64,000 nucleotides of DNA from FEB-25 sp963726315 (lineage in GTDB: Bacteria; Chloroflexota; Anaerolineae; Anaerolineales; UBA4823). The stretch spans positions 310,001 through 374,000 of the forward strand of contig CAVSBZ010000007.1 in the NCBI GenBank assembly GCA_963726315.1. Reading direction: 5' to 3'. A model generated the notes under the pieces. That model was given only the letters and a program-made list of their open reading frames with translations, made no database searches and had not been told where the DNA came from. Of this stretch, positions 43,852 to 56,214 are shown in pieces (positions within the stretch are counted from its first letter, which is position 1; the number at the start of each line of letters is the position of its first letter). Made by a program: the position numbers and the translations under genes.

Positions 43852-46149
43852 ATGATACAAGGTGAGCGGTTAATCTCAACAAAAGTACTTATTGTCGATG
43901 ATGAGCTTACAGCTCAGACGGCTTCTGGGAGAGCAATCCGTGCTCTGGTGGAAGAACTGCGTGAAGCGGAGATCAACGTCATTGAGGCAACCTCGGCTGA
44001 CGATGGCCAGGCAGTGGTCAGGTCGGACCCCTCAATTCAGACAGTTTTGCTAGACTGGACATTGAGCGACGATGACACGGCACACGATAAGGCTAAAACG
44101 CTGCTGAAGCTGATCAGGGCACGCAACACCCATGTTCCAGTATTCCTCTTGCTCCAGCGCGGTGATTCAGCCAGTCTTAACACGGCTGTTTTGCGTGAGG
44201 TGGATGAATTGATTTGGAATTTAGAGGACACAACCTTCTTCATCGCCGGACGAATTTTAGCGGCGATGCAACGCTATCGCGAAGCGTTGGCACCTCCCAT
44301 GTCTAGAGCATTGATTGCCTTTGCGACCAGGTATGAATATTCGTGGCACACTCCAGGTCATGCGGGAGGTACGGCTTTCCTTAAGTCGCCCGTGGGGCGG
44401 ATTTTCTACGATTATTTCGGCGAGAACCTGCTGCGCTCCGACCTATCAATCTCGGTCGGCGAATTGGGATCGCTGTTAGATCACAGTGGTCCGATCGGTG
44501 AGAGTGAGAAGTACTGCGCCCGAGTTTACGGAGCCCATCGATCCTATACGGTGACCAATGGGTCATCCATGTCCAACCGGGTGATCTTTATGTCATCGGT
44601 AACGCGTGGTGACTATGCCCTGTGTGACCGCAATGCCCATAAATCGACCGAGCAGGCGCTGACTATGACTGGAGTGATTCCAACCTATTTACTGCCATCA
44701 CGAAACCACCTCGGCATCATCGGGCCGATCTACCCTGAGCGTCTGACTGAGGATGCGATAAAAGCCTCGATCGAGGTCAACCCGCTGGCAAAGGGAAAGA
44801 CGCAAAAAGCTGTTCACGCGATCATCACGAACTCCACCTATGATGGATTAACCTACCTGGTACCACGGGTGATTGACCTGCTGGACGCCAGTGTTGACCG
44901 CATCCATTTCGACGAGGCGTGGTATGGATACGCCCGTTTCAACCCGATCTATAAGGACCGGCACGCCATGTATGGCGATCCGAAAGACTATCCAGCAGAT
45001 AAACCCACGATATTTGCCACCACTTCCACCCATAAATTGTTGGCTGCATTGTCACAAGCATCCCTGATCAGTGTACGCGATGGGCGTAAACCAGTGGAAC
45101 ACGCCCGCTTCAACGAAGCTTACATGATGCACGCCACCACTTCGCCGCAGTACGCCATTATCATGTCGAATGAAATCTCAATGGCGATGATGGACGGTGT
45201 GGGCGGTCACACCCTGACTACTGAAGCGATCGCAGAAGCGGTAGCGTTCCGTAAAGTGGTCTGCCGGGCGAACGGCTTTGCGCATGCGGCGGGCGATTGG
45301 ATGTTTAAAACCTGGAATGCTGACTTTGTGGCCGATCCAGCTACGGGGGAGAAGGTCGCTTTCGCCGATGCGCCTGATGAGTTGTTGATTACTAACCCCG
45401 ATTGTTGGGTGCTGCATCCAGGTGAGGCATGGCATGGATTTAAAGATCTCGAAGACGGTTACTGCATGCTGGACCCGATTAAAGTATCAGTGGTGACTCC
45501 GGGAGTGGCAGATGATGGCTCCTTTGAGAAAATTGGTATACCAGCGACACTGGTCACGGCTTACCTCGATCAGCGCGGCATCGAAGTCGAGAAGACCACC
45601 GATTTTACGATATTGTTCCTGTTCTCAATCGGGGTAACCAAGGGCAAGTATGGCACATTGATCAATGCGCTGCTGCACTTTAAAGAGGATTACGACGCCA
45701 ATGCACCCCTGGCTGAGGTGATGCAGGCGATTGTTGAAGGCGCGCCTGCCCGGTACAAGGACATGGGTCTGCGCGATCTGGCTGACGAGATGTTTGCCCA
45801 GCTGAAAGAGTCGAACCTGTTGAAATGGCAAGCCGAGGCATTCTCGTCGCTACCGGTGCCGGTGTTCACCCCGGCAGATACGTATTCGAAACTTGTCCAT
45901 AATGAGATTGAACTGGTCGCTGTGGATAAGATGGCAGGCCGCGTACTGGCTACGGGAGTCGTACCCTATCCTCCTGGTATCCCGATGCTCATGCCCGGTG
46001 AAGATGCGGGCGACGAAAACAGCCCCTATATCCGCTATCTAAATGCCTTGCAAGCCTGGGACCGCCGTTTCCCTGGCTTCAGCCATGAAACACACGGTGT
46101 GGAAAATAAGGACGGCACATACTACGTGTATTGTCTGAAACAAGCTTGA
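43852..46149 (+). CDS. Orn/Lys/Arg decarboxylase (fold type I, inducible-type)
   Basis: 765 residues, PLP-dependent decarboxylase of the LdcC/CadA/AdiA/SpeF superfamily. An N-terminal receiver-like wing domain (KVLIVDDELTAQ...TVLLDWTLSD) keeps acidic residues at the positions of a response regulator. The core contains SWHTPGHAGGTAF, the glycine loop TNGSSMSNRV, HFDEAWYGYARF and the PLP-lysine in TSTHKLLAALSQAS. The C-terminal domain closes the protein. Arginine, lysine or ornithine could each be the substrate. ATG 43852 has AAGGAGAT upstream. TATAAT lies at 43784-43789. Confidence 0.93.
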   Translation: MIQGERLISTKVLIVDDELTAQTASGRAIRALVEELREAEINVIEATSADDGQAVVRSDPSIQTVLLDWTLSDDDTAHDKAKTLLKLIRARNTHVPVFLLLQRGDSASLNTAVLREVDELIWNLEDTTFFIAGRILAAMQRYREALAPPMSRALIAFATRYEYSWHTPGHAGGTAFLKSPVGRIFYDYFGENLLRSDLSISVGELGSLLDHSGPIGESEKYCARVYGAHRSYTVTNGSSMSNRVIFMSSVTRGDYALCDRNAHKSTEQALTMTGVIPTYLLPSRNHLGIIGPIYPERLTEDAIKASIEVNPLAKGKTQKAVHAIITNSTYDGLTYLVPRVIDLLDASVDRIHFDEAWYGYARFNPIYKDRHAMYGDPKDYPADKPTIFATTSTHKLLAALSQASLISVRDGRKPVEHARFNEAYMMHATTSPQYAIIMSNEISMAMMDGVGGHTLTTEAIAEAVAFRKVVCRANGFAHAAGDWMFKTWNADFVADPATGEKVAFADAPDELLITNPDCWVLHPGEAWHGFKDLEDGYCMLDPIKVSVVTPGVADDGSFEKIGIPATLVTAYLDQRGIEVEKTTDFTILFLFSIGVTKGKYGTLINALLHFKEDYDANAPLAEVMQAIVEGAPARYKDMGLRDLADEMFAQLKESNLLKWQAEAFSSLPVPVFTPADTYSKLVHNEIELVAVDKMAGRVLATGVVPYPPGIPMLMPGEDAGDENSPYIRYLNALQAWDRRFPGFSHETHGVENKDGTYYVYCLKQA

Positions 46150-46168
46150 GTTTGGAGGAGCATATACC

Positions 46169-46750
46169 ATGAGTCCGCCTGCTGTAGATGATATCCTGGT
46201 CCGCCTTGATACGATTGACCAATTATTTAATGATCCGGTGATCAATCCTTTTTCAGATAAAACGTCGCTTATCCTGGGCGAAGCGGCATTTCCCTTTGTT
46301 ATCCGGCAGAGTTTGAGCGGGGGGTTGCTTGGCAGGCACGCCAGGCGGCTGATCATCCAGCTGCCTCCGGACCAGATTAGCCCTGACTTACAATCGCAGG
46401 TTGTCAATGCTATATTGAGATATGCGAATGTAAAGCGAGCCGATAATGAAGCTTCGATCCGCATTTCGCGCTGGCGTAGCTTGAGAGGGTTGATCGTGGC
46501 GATCATCATCGCCGGGATATTGCTTGCAATCCTGGGGATTTTAACCAGCACTGTGTTAGCTAACTCATCAGAAGTGGTAATAGGCATCGTCGCCGGTTTA
46601 GTGACCATATTCATCTGGTCGACCGTGTGGAATCCGTGGGACAGGCTGGTGTATGAGTGGATGGAGCCATCGTTGGAAAACCGTATTTTACAAAGGATCA
46701 CTTTAATGGAAATTATTGTTCGACCTGAGCCAACCTCAGTGGAACATTGA
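46169..46750 (+). CDS. Uncharacterised membrane protein
   Basis: 193 residues, no family recognised. The first 115 residues are soluble and charged. Two membrane helices follow (LIVAIIIAGILLAILGILTS and VVIGIVAGLVTIFIWSTVW), with a short C-terminal cytoplasmic or exposed tail (ENRILQRITLMEIIVRPEP). GGAGGAG precedes the ATG. It starts 19 bases after the decarboxylase and is probably in the same operon; whether it relates to amino acid or polyamine transport is unknown, and two helices make a transporter unlikely. Confidence 0.85.
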   Translation: MSPPAVDDILVRLDTIDQLFNDPVINPFSDKTSLILGEAAFPFVIRQSLSGGLLGRHARRLIIQLPPDQISPDLQSQVVNAILRYANVKRADNEASIRISRWRSLRGLIVAIIIAGILLAILGILTSTVLANSSEVVIGIVAGLVTIFIWSTVWNPWDRLVYEWMEPSLENRILQRITLMEIIVRPEPTSVEH

Positions 46751-46898
46751 CACGGAGTCAGGGGTCTTGGAAGCATCTTAAGGTCCCTGAGTTAGAGGAA
46801 AAGCTAATTCAAGGGATGAAAGGCTGCTTTTTAAACGATAACCCTATAGGTTGACGCTGACCATACCATCCGGGTAAAGCTATTAAGCAAACTCTTAT

Positions 46899-46926
46899 AA
46901 TAAGTTGCTATAATAGGCAACTTATT
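46899..46926 (+). promoter_or_regulatory. Inverted repeat around a TATAAT, upstream of the glucosidase operon
   Basis: AATAAGTTGC (46899-46908) and GCAACTTATT (46917-46926) are perfect 10-bp inverted arms. The loop contains TATAAT (46909-46914). Sequence after it is GTTTTTATT, so the RNA form could be a terminator hairpin for the upstream operon. The DNA form could be a repressor site over the -10 of the operon starting at 46950. Confidence 0.6.
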
Positions 46927-46949
46927 GTTTTTATTCCAGGAGGAAATCG

Positions 46950-49711
<2,762 letters not shown>

Positions 49712-49715
<4 letters not shown>

Positions 49716-51205
49716 AACCCTGGCCAGTTAATCCTGTTATTTACGAGATCAACACCTGGGTCTGGCTCACTGAATTGCGCCAAAAATACCATAAGGCGGT
49801 GGATCTCAGTAAAGTGCCAGACGAGGAGTGGGATTATCTCGCCTCGCTTGGTTTTGATGCAATATGGTTCATGGGGGTATGGGAGCGGAGCCCGGCAGGG
49901 ACTGAGATTTCCATGCAGAACCAGGGATTGCTAAAGGACTTCAAGCGCGCCCTCCCCGACTTTGTGGCGGAGGACAACGTTGGCTCGCCATATTGCGTGC
50001 GCGGTTACACTGTAGACGATCACCTCGGGGGGAGAGGCGGGCTAGCATCCGCGCGGAAAAAACTGGCGGAGCGCGGCTTGCGGGTCATCCTTGATTTTGT
50101 GCCCAACCATGTTGCTCCTGATCATCCGTGGGTGAGCGATCACCCTGAATACTTCGTCCAGGGCAGCAGCGAGGATGCGGTCAACGATGCGGCATCTTTC
50201 ATCAGGATTGGTGGGACGGTATTCGCCCGAGGGAGGGATCCATACTTCCCTGCGTGGGCGGATGTGCTCCAGCTCAATGCCTTTCAGACGGGGCTCCGAC
50301 AGGCGGTCATTGCGACGATCTTGGATATTGCCGGGCAGTGCGACGGCATCCGCTGTGATATGGCGATGCTCATGCTGAACGATATCTTTGCTCGCACCTG
50401 GGGGAAACGCGTCGGAGATAGGCCAATAGATGAATACTGGGTGGCGGTTATATCTGCGATCAAAAGTAGCCATCCTGAGTTCAGGTTCATCGCAGAAGCC
50501 TACTGGGACCTGGAGTGGGAACTTCTACAAAAAGGTTTTGACAATTGTTACGATAAGAAACTGTATGACCGGATGGAACAAGGTGACGCTGAGAACGTGC
50601 GACAACACCTCCTGGCAGAGCCTGCCTACCAGCATGGAATGGTGCGTTTTCTGGAGAACCATGACGAACCCCGGGCTGCAGCCACATTTCCGAATGGAAA
50701 AGGGCGTGCTGCAGCTGTGGCGCTGCTTACCCTCACCGGGGTCAAGCTCTTGCACGAAGGACAATTCGAGGGTAGGAAGGTAAGGCTGCCTGTGTTCCTC
50801 GGTCGCCGCCCATTGGAGCCTGTTGACCATGACCTGGAAGGCTTTTATCACCGTTTGCTGGATGTCACCAACCAGGATGTCCTTCGAAACGGTGAATGGC
50901 GGCTGTGTGAGCTAACGGGATGGCCGGATAACCAAAGCTACAAAAATATATTGGCGTGGTGCTGGACCAAGGATCAAGTGCGTTTCCTGGTGGTCGTCAA
51001 CTTTGCAGGTGCAGCTGCCAAGGGGCGTGTGCATGTGCCTTGGGACGAGCTAAGAAGTAAGACCTGGCGACTTAACGACCTTTTATCAGGTGAAATCTAT
51101 GACAGGAGCGGCGATGAGATACGAGATACCGGACTATACGTTGACCTGGAGCCGTGGAAATACCACCTGTTCCAGTTTCAGGGGGAAAACAGACTGGACA
51201 CGTGA
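49712..51205 (+). CDS. GH13 alpha-amylase-family protein
   Basis: 497 residues, cytoplasmic. TIM-barrel motifs are present: region I VILDFVPNHVAPDHP, region II GIRCDMAMLM with the nucleophile Asp, region III FIAEAYWDLEW with the acid Glu, and region IV RFLENHDEPRAAA. A C-terminal beta domain (FLVVVNFAGAAAKGRVHVP) follows. It hydrolyses or rearranges alpha-glucosidic bonds; specificity unknown. Its ATG overlaps the stop of the glucosidase gene (ATGA), so translation is coupled and the two probably act on one intracellular glucan or compatible-solute pathway. Confidence 0.93.
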
Positions 51206-51291
51206 TTTGGAAGCGGCTTATTGACGATACAGCCTCGGATAAATCTTTATCGAGCAAGATAAAAAAAACTTAGTCATAAGGAGAAATTGTT

Positions 51292-51783
51292 ATGGCAAAA
51301 AAACAATTGGTATTAGCTTTCTTCGCAAATGAAGGCGCAGCAAATTCAGCAGTGAATAACATCAAAATGTGGGACAAAGCCAGCAAGGATATCAAGCTGG
51401 GCGCGATCGGTGTCTTGGTCAAGGATGACAAAGGCAAAGTTAAATCCCATAAACTGGGCCAGAAAAAGACCGGAACGTTTGCCGTCCTGGGTGCCCTGGC
51501 AGGTGTTCTCTCAGGCGGTGTGACCGTCTTGGGCGGCGCTGTCGTCGGTGGTATCCTGGGTGCTTTCTTCCATAAAGGTTTGGGGCTGTCGAAGGAAGAT
51601 ATCGCCAGGATTGGCAGCGAGCTGGATGGCGGTAAAGCAGCAGTGGGAGTCTTGGTAGAACCTGGCGAGGCAGCTGGCGTATCAGCCAAACTAGCCGAAC
51701 TGGGTGGAAAGCCTGAAACGCACGAAGTGTCTGAAGAAGCGTTAGACCAGGCCCAGACAGCCACTGAATTTACGGTTGAGTAA
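51292..51783 (+). CDS. DUF1269-like stress-type membrane-associated protein
   Basis: 163 residues. N-terminal QLVLAFFANEGAANSAVNNIKMW and the middle Gly/Val-rich hydrophobic hairpin (LGALAGVLSGGVTVLGGAVVGGILGAF) match DUF1269-type proteins, often listed as general-stress or membrane-associated. The C-terminal half (AAVGVLVEPGEAAGVSAKLAELGG) is soluble and helical. AAGGAGAAA precedes the ATG. It follows the glycosidase operon by 86 bases, and a terminator lies 80 bases downstream. Function unknown. Confidence 0.85.
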   Translation: MAKKQLVLAFFANEGAANSAVNNIKMWDKASKDIKLGAIGVLVKDDKGKVKSHKLGQKKTGTFAVLGALAGVLSGGVTVLGGAVVGGILGAFFHKGLGLSKEDIARIGSELDGGKAAVGVLVEPGEAAGVSAKLAELGGKPETHEVSEEALDQAQTATEFTVE

Positions 51784-51862
51784 ACTGGTGTCAAGTAAAC
51801 AAGGGGTGGTGTGGTAGTTCAGCGCAAATCCAACCAGCGTAAATCAGTTTAGCTGTTGAGGT

Positions 51863-51917
51863 CAAAAAAGAGCCGGTGGATGACCCAGAGCGTCGTTGGA
51901 TCATCCACCGGCTTTTC
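51863..51917. terminator. Bidirectional Rho-independent terminator
   Basis: AGCCGGTGGATGA (51871-51883) and TCATCCACCGGCT (51901-51913) form a perfect 13-bp stem with a 17-base loop. AAAAAAG precedes it and TTTT follows, so it can act in both directions between the convergent 51292 and 52108 genes. The rest of 51784-52107 holds nothing else. Confidence 0.9.
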
Positions 51918-52107
51918 ATTGTGGGAGGTGTTTTGATGTGGAGCAAATAAGACCGGTATCAACGATACAAATTGGATTGGTAAAGGCGCTGCGTCTCTGC
52001 GCCCTTACCAAATAGGACTTTTATGTGTGTAAATTTGCGTTTCATCCTCGGAAATAACCTCGGATACTGCGTCGCAGAGAGCGCTCCTTGATCTGTGGTG
52101 AAAAGTT

Positions 52108-53172
52108 CTACGGGCTGAGCAACACCTGCACACTCGATAAATGGTCAATGCCGGCGATGCGCGTGCTACTCTCGCTGATCTGCAACAGCACCCAGGTAGG
52201 CGTCTTCACCTGGTAGGGAACTTCAATACTGTAGGGCACATACGAGCCATCGGCAGGGGCGGTGACGAACACATCGTTGTAACCGACCACATTCCCATCA
52301 GGAGTCACCAACTGTACCGTCATGATATCTTCGGTAGGATTGACAATCCCACTGACGATCAGCTTGCCGCCTACGATCAGCTGGTTGGCGGTGGGCTGGC
52401 GAATCACAATCGGTGCGGTCTTCGGAGAGGGCGGAGTGATAATGCTCGATCCCATTGAGAGCAGGATCAGGTCAACCGAGTTGATTGCCGTCGCTCGCCC
52501 AAATGTATCGTATACACTGATGCGGAGCTGACCGAATTCAGACACCCTGGTTAGCTCGAACTGGATACGCTGGTCGAGGTATAACCAGTCAATGGGATTG
52601 CTGATGATCCTCTGCACCTCACGGTACAGCAGGCGCGGCTCGCCGCCCGGCAGGAGCGGCTCGATCCACAATTCGATGTGGTAATTGCCCGAGGCTTGAG
52701 TGTGAATGTTACCGGTCAGCTCCAGCGGCGAAACCACCCTGGACATTGGTCCTGGCGAGTTGATCTGTACGCCGCCAGGGGGTGTGGTAGGTGTGCGGGT
52801 AACGGTAGGCGTGCGTGTTGAGCGCGGCGGAGCGGTGGCGCTCAAGTCAGGGGTGGGTGTTGCGCTCGGGGTAGGGCTCAAAGTCGCAGTCTGTGCATTT
52901 GCCAGAGGCGTGGGAGTATCTTGCGATTGGGTGATCTCCGCCTCATTCGTAGTTGAGGTCGGAGATAGGGGAGGAAAATCTGCCACCGTATTCGCCTGAG
53001 TTGCGGTCGCAGATGGTGTGGATGTCTGACCGGCATTGAGAGTTAGCTGGACCACCGTGGGGATGTAATCCAGGGGCAGATCTGTGGAGGTGGGCGTGCC
53101 GGTGGAGCTACTGCAGCCCACCCCCAGTATAATCAGGACAATGGCGGAGAGGACGAGGGTGAACCTGTTCAT
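52108..53172 (-). CDS. Lipoprotein with Thr/Pro linker and Ig-like C-terminal domain
   Basis: 354 residues. Signal peptide with lipobox LGVGC (Cys near residue 20), a Thr/Ser/Pro linker of about 110 residues (TPTPLANAQT...TRTPTVTRTPTTPPGG), then two beta-sandwich segments. The first starts INSPGPMSRVVSPLELTG; the second is VIRQPTANQLIVGGKLIVSGIV. Both resemble Gmad2/bacterial Ig-like domains. It is likely anchored outside the cytoplasm with the linker as a wall spacer. No enzymatic motif. Neither a ribosome-binding site nor a clear -10 is visible at ATG 53172. Confidence 0.88.
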   Translation of the reverse strand: MNRFTLVLSAIVLIILGVGCSSSTGTPTSTDLPLDYIPTVVQLTLNAGQTSTPSATATQANTVADFPPLSPTSTTNEAEITQSQDTPTPLANAQTATLSPTPSATPTPDLSATAPPRSTRTPTVTRTPTTPPGGVQINSPGPMSRVVSPLELTGNIHTQASGNYHIELWIEPLLPGGEPRLLYREVQRIISNPIDWLYLDQRIQFELTRVSEFGQLRISVYDTFGRATAINSVDLILLSMGSSIITPPSPKTAPIVIRQPTANQLIVGGKLIVSGIVNPTEDIMTVQLVTPDGNVVGYNDVFVTAPADGSYVPYSIEVPYQVKTPTWVLLQISESSTRIAGIDHLSSVQVLLSP

Positions 53173-53221
53173 ACACGAAATTGTGATGGCTGGATGATGT
53201 CTCGTTCTCTCACATTCGGGT

Positions 53222-54730
53222 TCACAAGCCGTAGATGTCGCTGAACTTCTTGGTAAGGTAGCGCATATAAGGCGCAGGATCGATCTTCGTGCCAGTCACG
53301 CGCTGGATGAGCTCCTGCGGCTCGAATTTGCTGCCGTGTATATGGATCTTTTCGCGCAGCCAGGCGAGCCAGGGAGCGAACTCACCGCGGCGGATTTGCT
53401 CGGGTAGGTCGGGGATATCCTTGTTGATCAGCTCCCATAGCTGGGCAGCGATCAGGTTACCCAGGGCATAGCTGGGGAAATAGCCGATCGCCCCACCCGA
53501 CCAGTGAACGTCCTGCAAGACGCCTTGGGCATTATTAGGTGGGGTGATCCCCAGGTATTCCTGGAAGCGGCTGTTCCACGCCTCAGGCAGGTCTTTGATT
53601 GCCAGGCTGCCTTCCATCATCGCCATCTCCAGCTCCATGCGCAGCATGATGTGTAAATTATAGGTGGCTTCATCAGCTTCCACGCGGATGAGCGAGGGCT
53701 GGACCTTGTTGATACCCTTGTAGAAAGCTTCCAGCGAGAGGTTGCCCAGCTGGGAAGGGAAGTATTCCTGCAGGCGGGGATAAAAGTGTTGCCAGAAGGG
53801 TAGCGAACGCCCAACCAGGTTCTCCCACATGCGGGATTGAGATTCATGGATGCCGGAGGAAGACCCACCGAGCAGTGGGGTGCGGTCGAGCGAGGGGTCG
53901 GACCCAAGCTCGTACATGGCGTGCCCGGTCTCATGTAAAGTGCCGAACAGAGCGGGTGCCAAAAAATCGGGGTAGACGCGGGTGGTAATGCGTACATCTC
54001 CCAGCCCAAAGCTGGTCGAGAATGGGTGCAGGGTCTTATCCTGCCGACCGTGTTTCCAATCATAGCCCATCTTGGTGATAAGCTCAACGCCAAAGTCCCA
54101 CTGCTTCTGCTCGTCATAGGTGAAGTGCATGAAGGAGTTGTCTACCTGCGGTCGGCTGGCGATCCTCCTGATCAGCTCCACCTGCTGAGGACGCACTTTA
54201 TTGAAGATGGCTTTTATATCAGCCGTCTTCAGACCAGGTTCAAAGATGTCAACCAATGTGTCGTAAACGTGGTCAAAGGGGGCGAAGAATCCAGCATAGC
54301 GGTGTGCCAGGTCGAGAACCTTCTCCAGGTAAGGCTGGAAAGAAGGGAAATCATTCTCGGCACGTGCCTTTCCCCAGGCGGCGTAGGCCGCTGTGGTGAC
54401 CTGAGAAAACTCGATCACCCACTCGACAGGCACTTTGACCTCTTTATCATAGTTGCGGCGTGTCACCCGAACCAGTCGGGCGTCGAGTGAATCGGGGTCA
54501 AGTTGGGAAATGTAGGGCTGAAGGTCGTCCAATAACCTGCCGATTTCCTCGGAGACGAATTTTGTGTGGGCGATCTGCTGCAAGGTGGCAAGCTGCTGAC
54601 CGCGGTTCACTGCGCCACCGGGTGGCATATACGTCTGTTGGTCCCAACCCAGCAATGCAGAGGCACGGTTAATGTCAAAAATTTCAGCCATACGGGTTTT
54701 CAATTCTTGAAGTTGTTGTTCAGGTGGCAT
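53222..54730 (-). CDS. M32 (Taq-type) metallocarboxypeptidase
   Basis: 502 residues, the usual length of M32. The zinc motif HETGHAMYE (His-Glu-x-x-His) lies near residue 263. The family blocks PDFLAPALFGTLHETGH, GIHESQSRMWENLVG and VHWSGGAIGYFPSYALGN are intact. It removes C-terminal residues from peptides in the cytoplasm. AAAGGATT precedes ATG 54730. It is flanked by the lipoprotein gene downstream and by serA upstream on the same strand, with no evidence of shared function. Confidence 0.95.
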   Translation of the reverse strand: MPPEQQLQELKTRMAEIFDINRASALLGWDQQTYMPPGGAVNRGQQLATLQQIAHTKFVSEEIGRLLDDLQPYISQLDPDSLDARLVRVTRRNYDKEVKVPVEWVIEFSQVTTAAYAAWGKARAENDFPSFQPYLEKVLDLAHRYAGFFAPFDHVYDTLVDIFEPGLKTADIKAIFNKVRPQQVELIRRIASRPQVDNSFMHFTYDEQKQWDFGVELITKMGYDWKHGRQDKTLHPFSTSFGLGDVRITTRVYPDFLAPALFGTLHETGHAMYELGSDPSLDRTPLLGGSSSGIHESQSRMWENLVGRSLPFWQHFYPRLQEYFPSQLGNLSLEAFYKGINKVQPSLIRVEADEATYNLHIMLRMELEMAMMEGSLAIKDLPEAWNSRFQEYLGITPPNNAQGVLQDVHWSGGAIGYFPSYALGNLIAAQLWELINKDIPDLPEQIRRGEFAPWLAWLREKIHIHGSKFEPQELIQRVTGTKIDPAPYMRYLTKKFSDIYGL

Positions 54731-54909
54731 GATAATCCTTTGTGAAGCGAATATTTTCGAGACACCCAGATCAGGGTTGTAAATCCTGCTCCTGGGTTGG
54801 AGTACGCCTGGATGAAGTTAACCTTAACGCCAGGCAGGATGAACAGCTCAGGTAGGCAGCCAAGGGATTACCCATTAAGTCGCTGCCTGTTCGACACGAG
54901 GATGGTAAT

Positions 54910-55851
54910 CTACACAATCTTCCAGCGAAGAGGCTCGCCACGCAAGGCGTTGAGCACCTCTGAGGCGATATCTTCGGCAGCGCGATCCTGTGCTTCCTCG
55001 GTCTGCGCACCGATGTGGGGTGTGGCAACCACATTAGGATGGGCAACCAGCGCAGTAAGCCCGGGAGGTTCTGCGGTGAAGACGTCCAACCCAGCAGCTG
55101 CCACCTGCCCTGTTTCGAGGGCTGCAAGCAGGGCAGTTTCGTCGATGATCCCGCCGCGGGCAGCATCGATGATGCGCACACCACGTTTCATCTGGGCGAA
55201 AACCTGACCGTTCACCATACCCTTTGACTCTGGGGTAAGCGGTAGGTGGAAGGAGATAAAGTCTGCGTTGGCGTACAGCTCAGCCAGGGATACCGGCTTA
55301 GCGCCACGCAGCTTGATCTCATCCGCGGGAACGAGAGTATCATACCCGATAACACTCATCCCGAGACCGGTGGCTCGCGCTGCAAGCGCCGTGCCGATAT
55401 TGCCCATGCCAATGATGCCGAGGGTTTTACCGGTCAGCTCAATGCCTTCGAGCTGCTTTTTAATCCACAAGCCTTGTTTCATCGTGCTATCAGCCTTCGG
55501 GATCATGCGTGCAACGGCGAACATCATCCCCACTGCCAGTTCAGCCACTGCCAGAGAAGTGGACTTGGGTGCGTTGACCACCGTCACCCCATGGCTGCGG
55601 GCAGCCGTCAAGTCGATATTATCCACACCCACGCCAGCGCGCCCCACCACCTTGAGCTGGTTGGCAGACTCGAAAACTGCCGGGGTAACCTTGGTGCGAC
55701 CGCGCACTATTAGGGCGTTATACTCACCTGCTACTTTAAGCAGGTCATCGGCAGAAATATCCGGTTTATTATCCACCTGGGCGGCGGAAGTCAGGATTGC
55801 TATGCCCTTATCCGAGAGGCCATCTGTGATAAGGACCTTCCAGGTTGTCAT
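54910..55851 (-). CDS. serA: D-3-phosphoglycerate dehydrogenase, short form
   Basis: 313 residues, first step of serine synthesis (3-phosphoglycerate to phosphohydroxypyruvate with NAD). The nucleotide motif is GIIGMGNIGTALAARA; the catalytic Arg is in DAARGGIIDE and the His in ATPHIGAQTEEA. The ACT and intervening domains of long SerA are missing, so allosteric serine inhibition is not expected. Other 2-hydroxyacid dehydrogenase roles are possible. AAGGAGG precedes ATG 55851. Serine made here would feed the CysE/CysK pathway encoded at 31-33 kb. Confidence 0.9.
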   Translation of the reverse strand: MTTWKVLITDGLSDKGIAILTSAAQVDNKPDISADDLLKVAGEYNALIVRGRTKVTPAVFESANQLKVVGRAGVGVDNIDLTAARSHGVTVVNAPKSTSLAVAELAVGMMFAVARMIPKADSTMKQGLWIKKQLEGIELTGKTLGIIGMGNIGTALAARATGLGMSVIGYDTLVPADEIKLRGAKPVSLAELYANADFISFHLPLTPESKGMVNGQVFAQMKRGVRIIDAARGGIIDETALLAALETGQVAAAGLDVFTAEPPGLTALVAHPNVVATPHIGAQTEEAQDRAAEDIASEVLNALRGEPLRWKIV

Positions 55852-56214
55852 AGAAACCTCCTTAGAATGTGAGTTACTGGGAATATCGTTAAACCAATTT
55901 TACACCAAAAGGGGATAAGGCGAATGCAGGAGGAGTTTTGTCCGCTGAAAATGTGAAGATGGGCACTTTTTAATGAGGTTAAAAATTGGGATTGTGTTAA
56001 ACTATATACTGCATGATTAATTGCGATATCCTGGATACATCTTCTCAACACAGTCTGGCTATGTTAGAAGTTGGGTGCTGTAAAATACGCTCAATCTGGA
56101 ATAAAGAAAACGGATAGCCCCATCCGGAAAAATCGGGATAATTTGGAACGCCATTACCTCACACTAGGATTGCTTGAGAGTACTGGCTAAATGGCGTCTT
56201 CAGGAGCAGCAACA

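Noticed and set aside
43852..46149. Novel fusion of a response regulator to a decarboxylase
   Set aside because: A receiver-like N-terminal wing domain is a standard part of this decarboxylase family.
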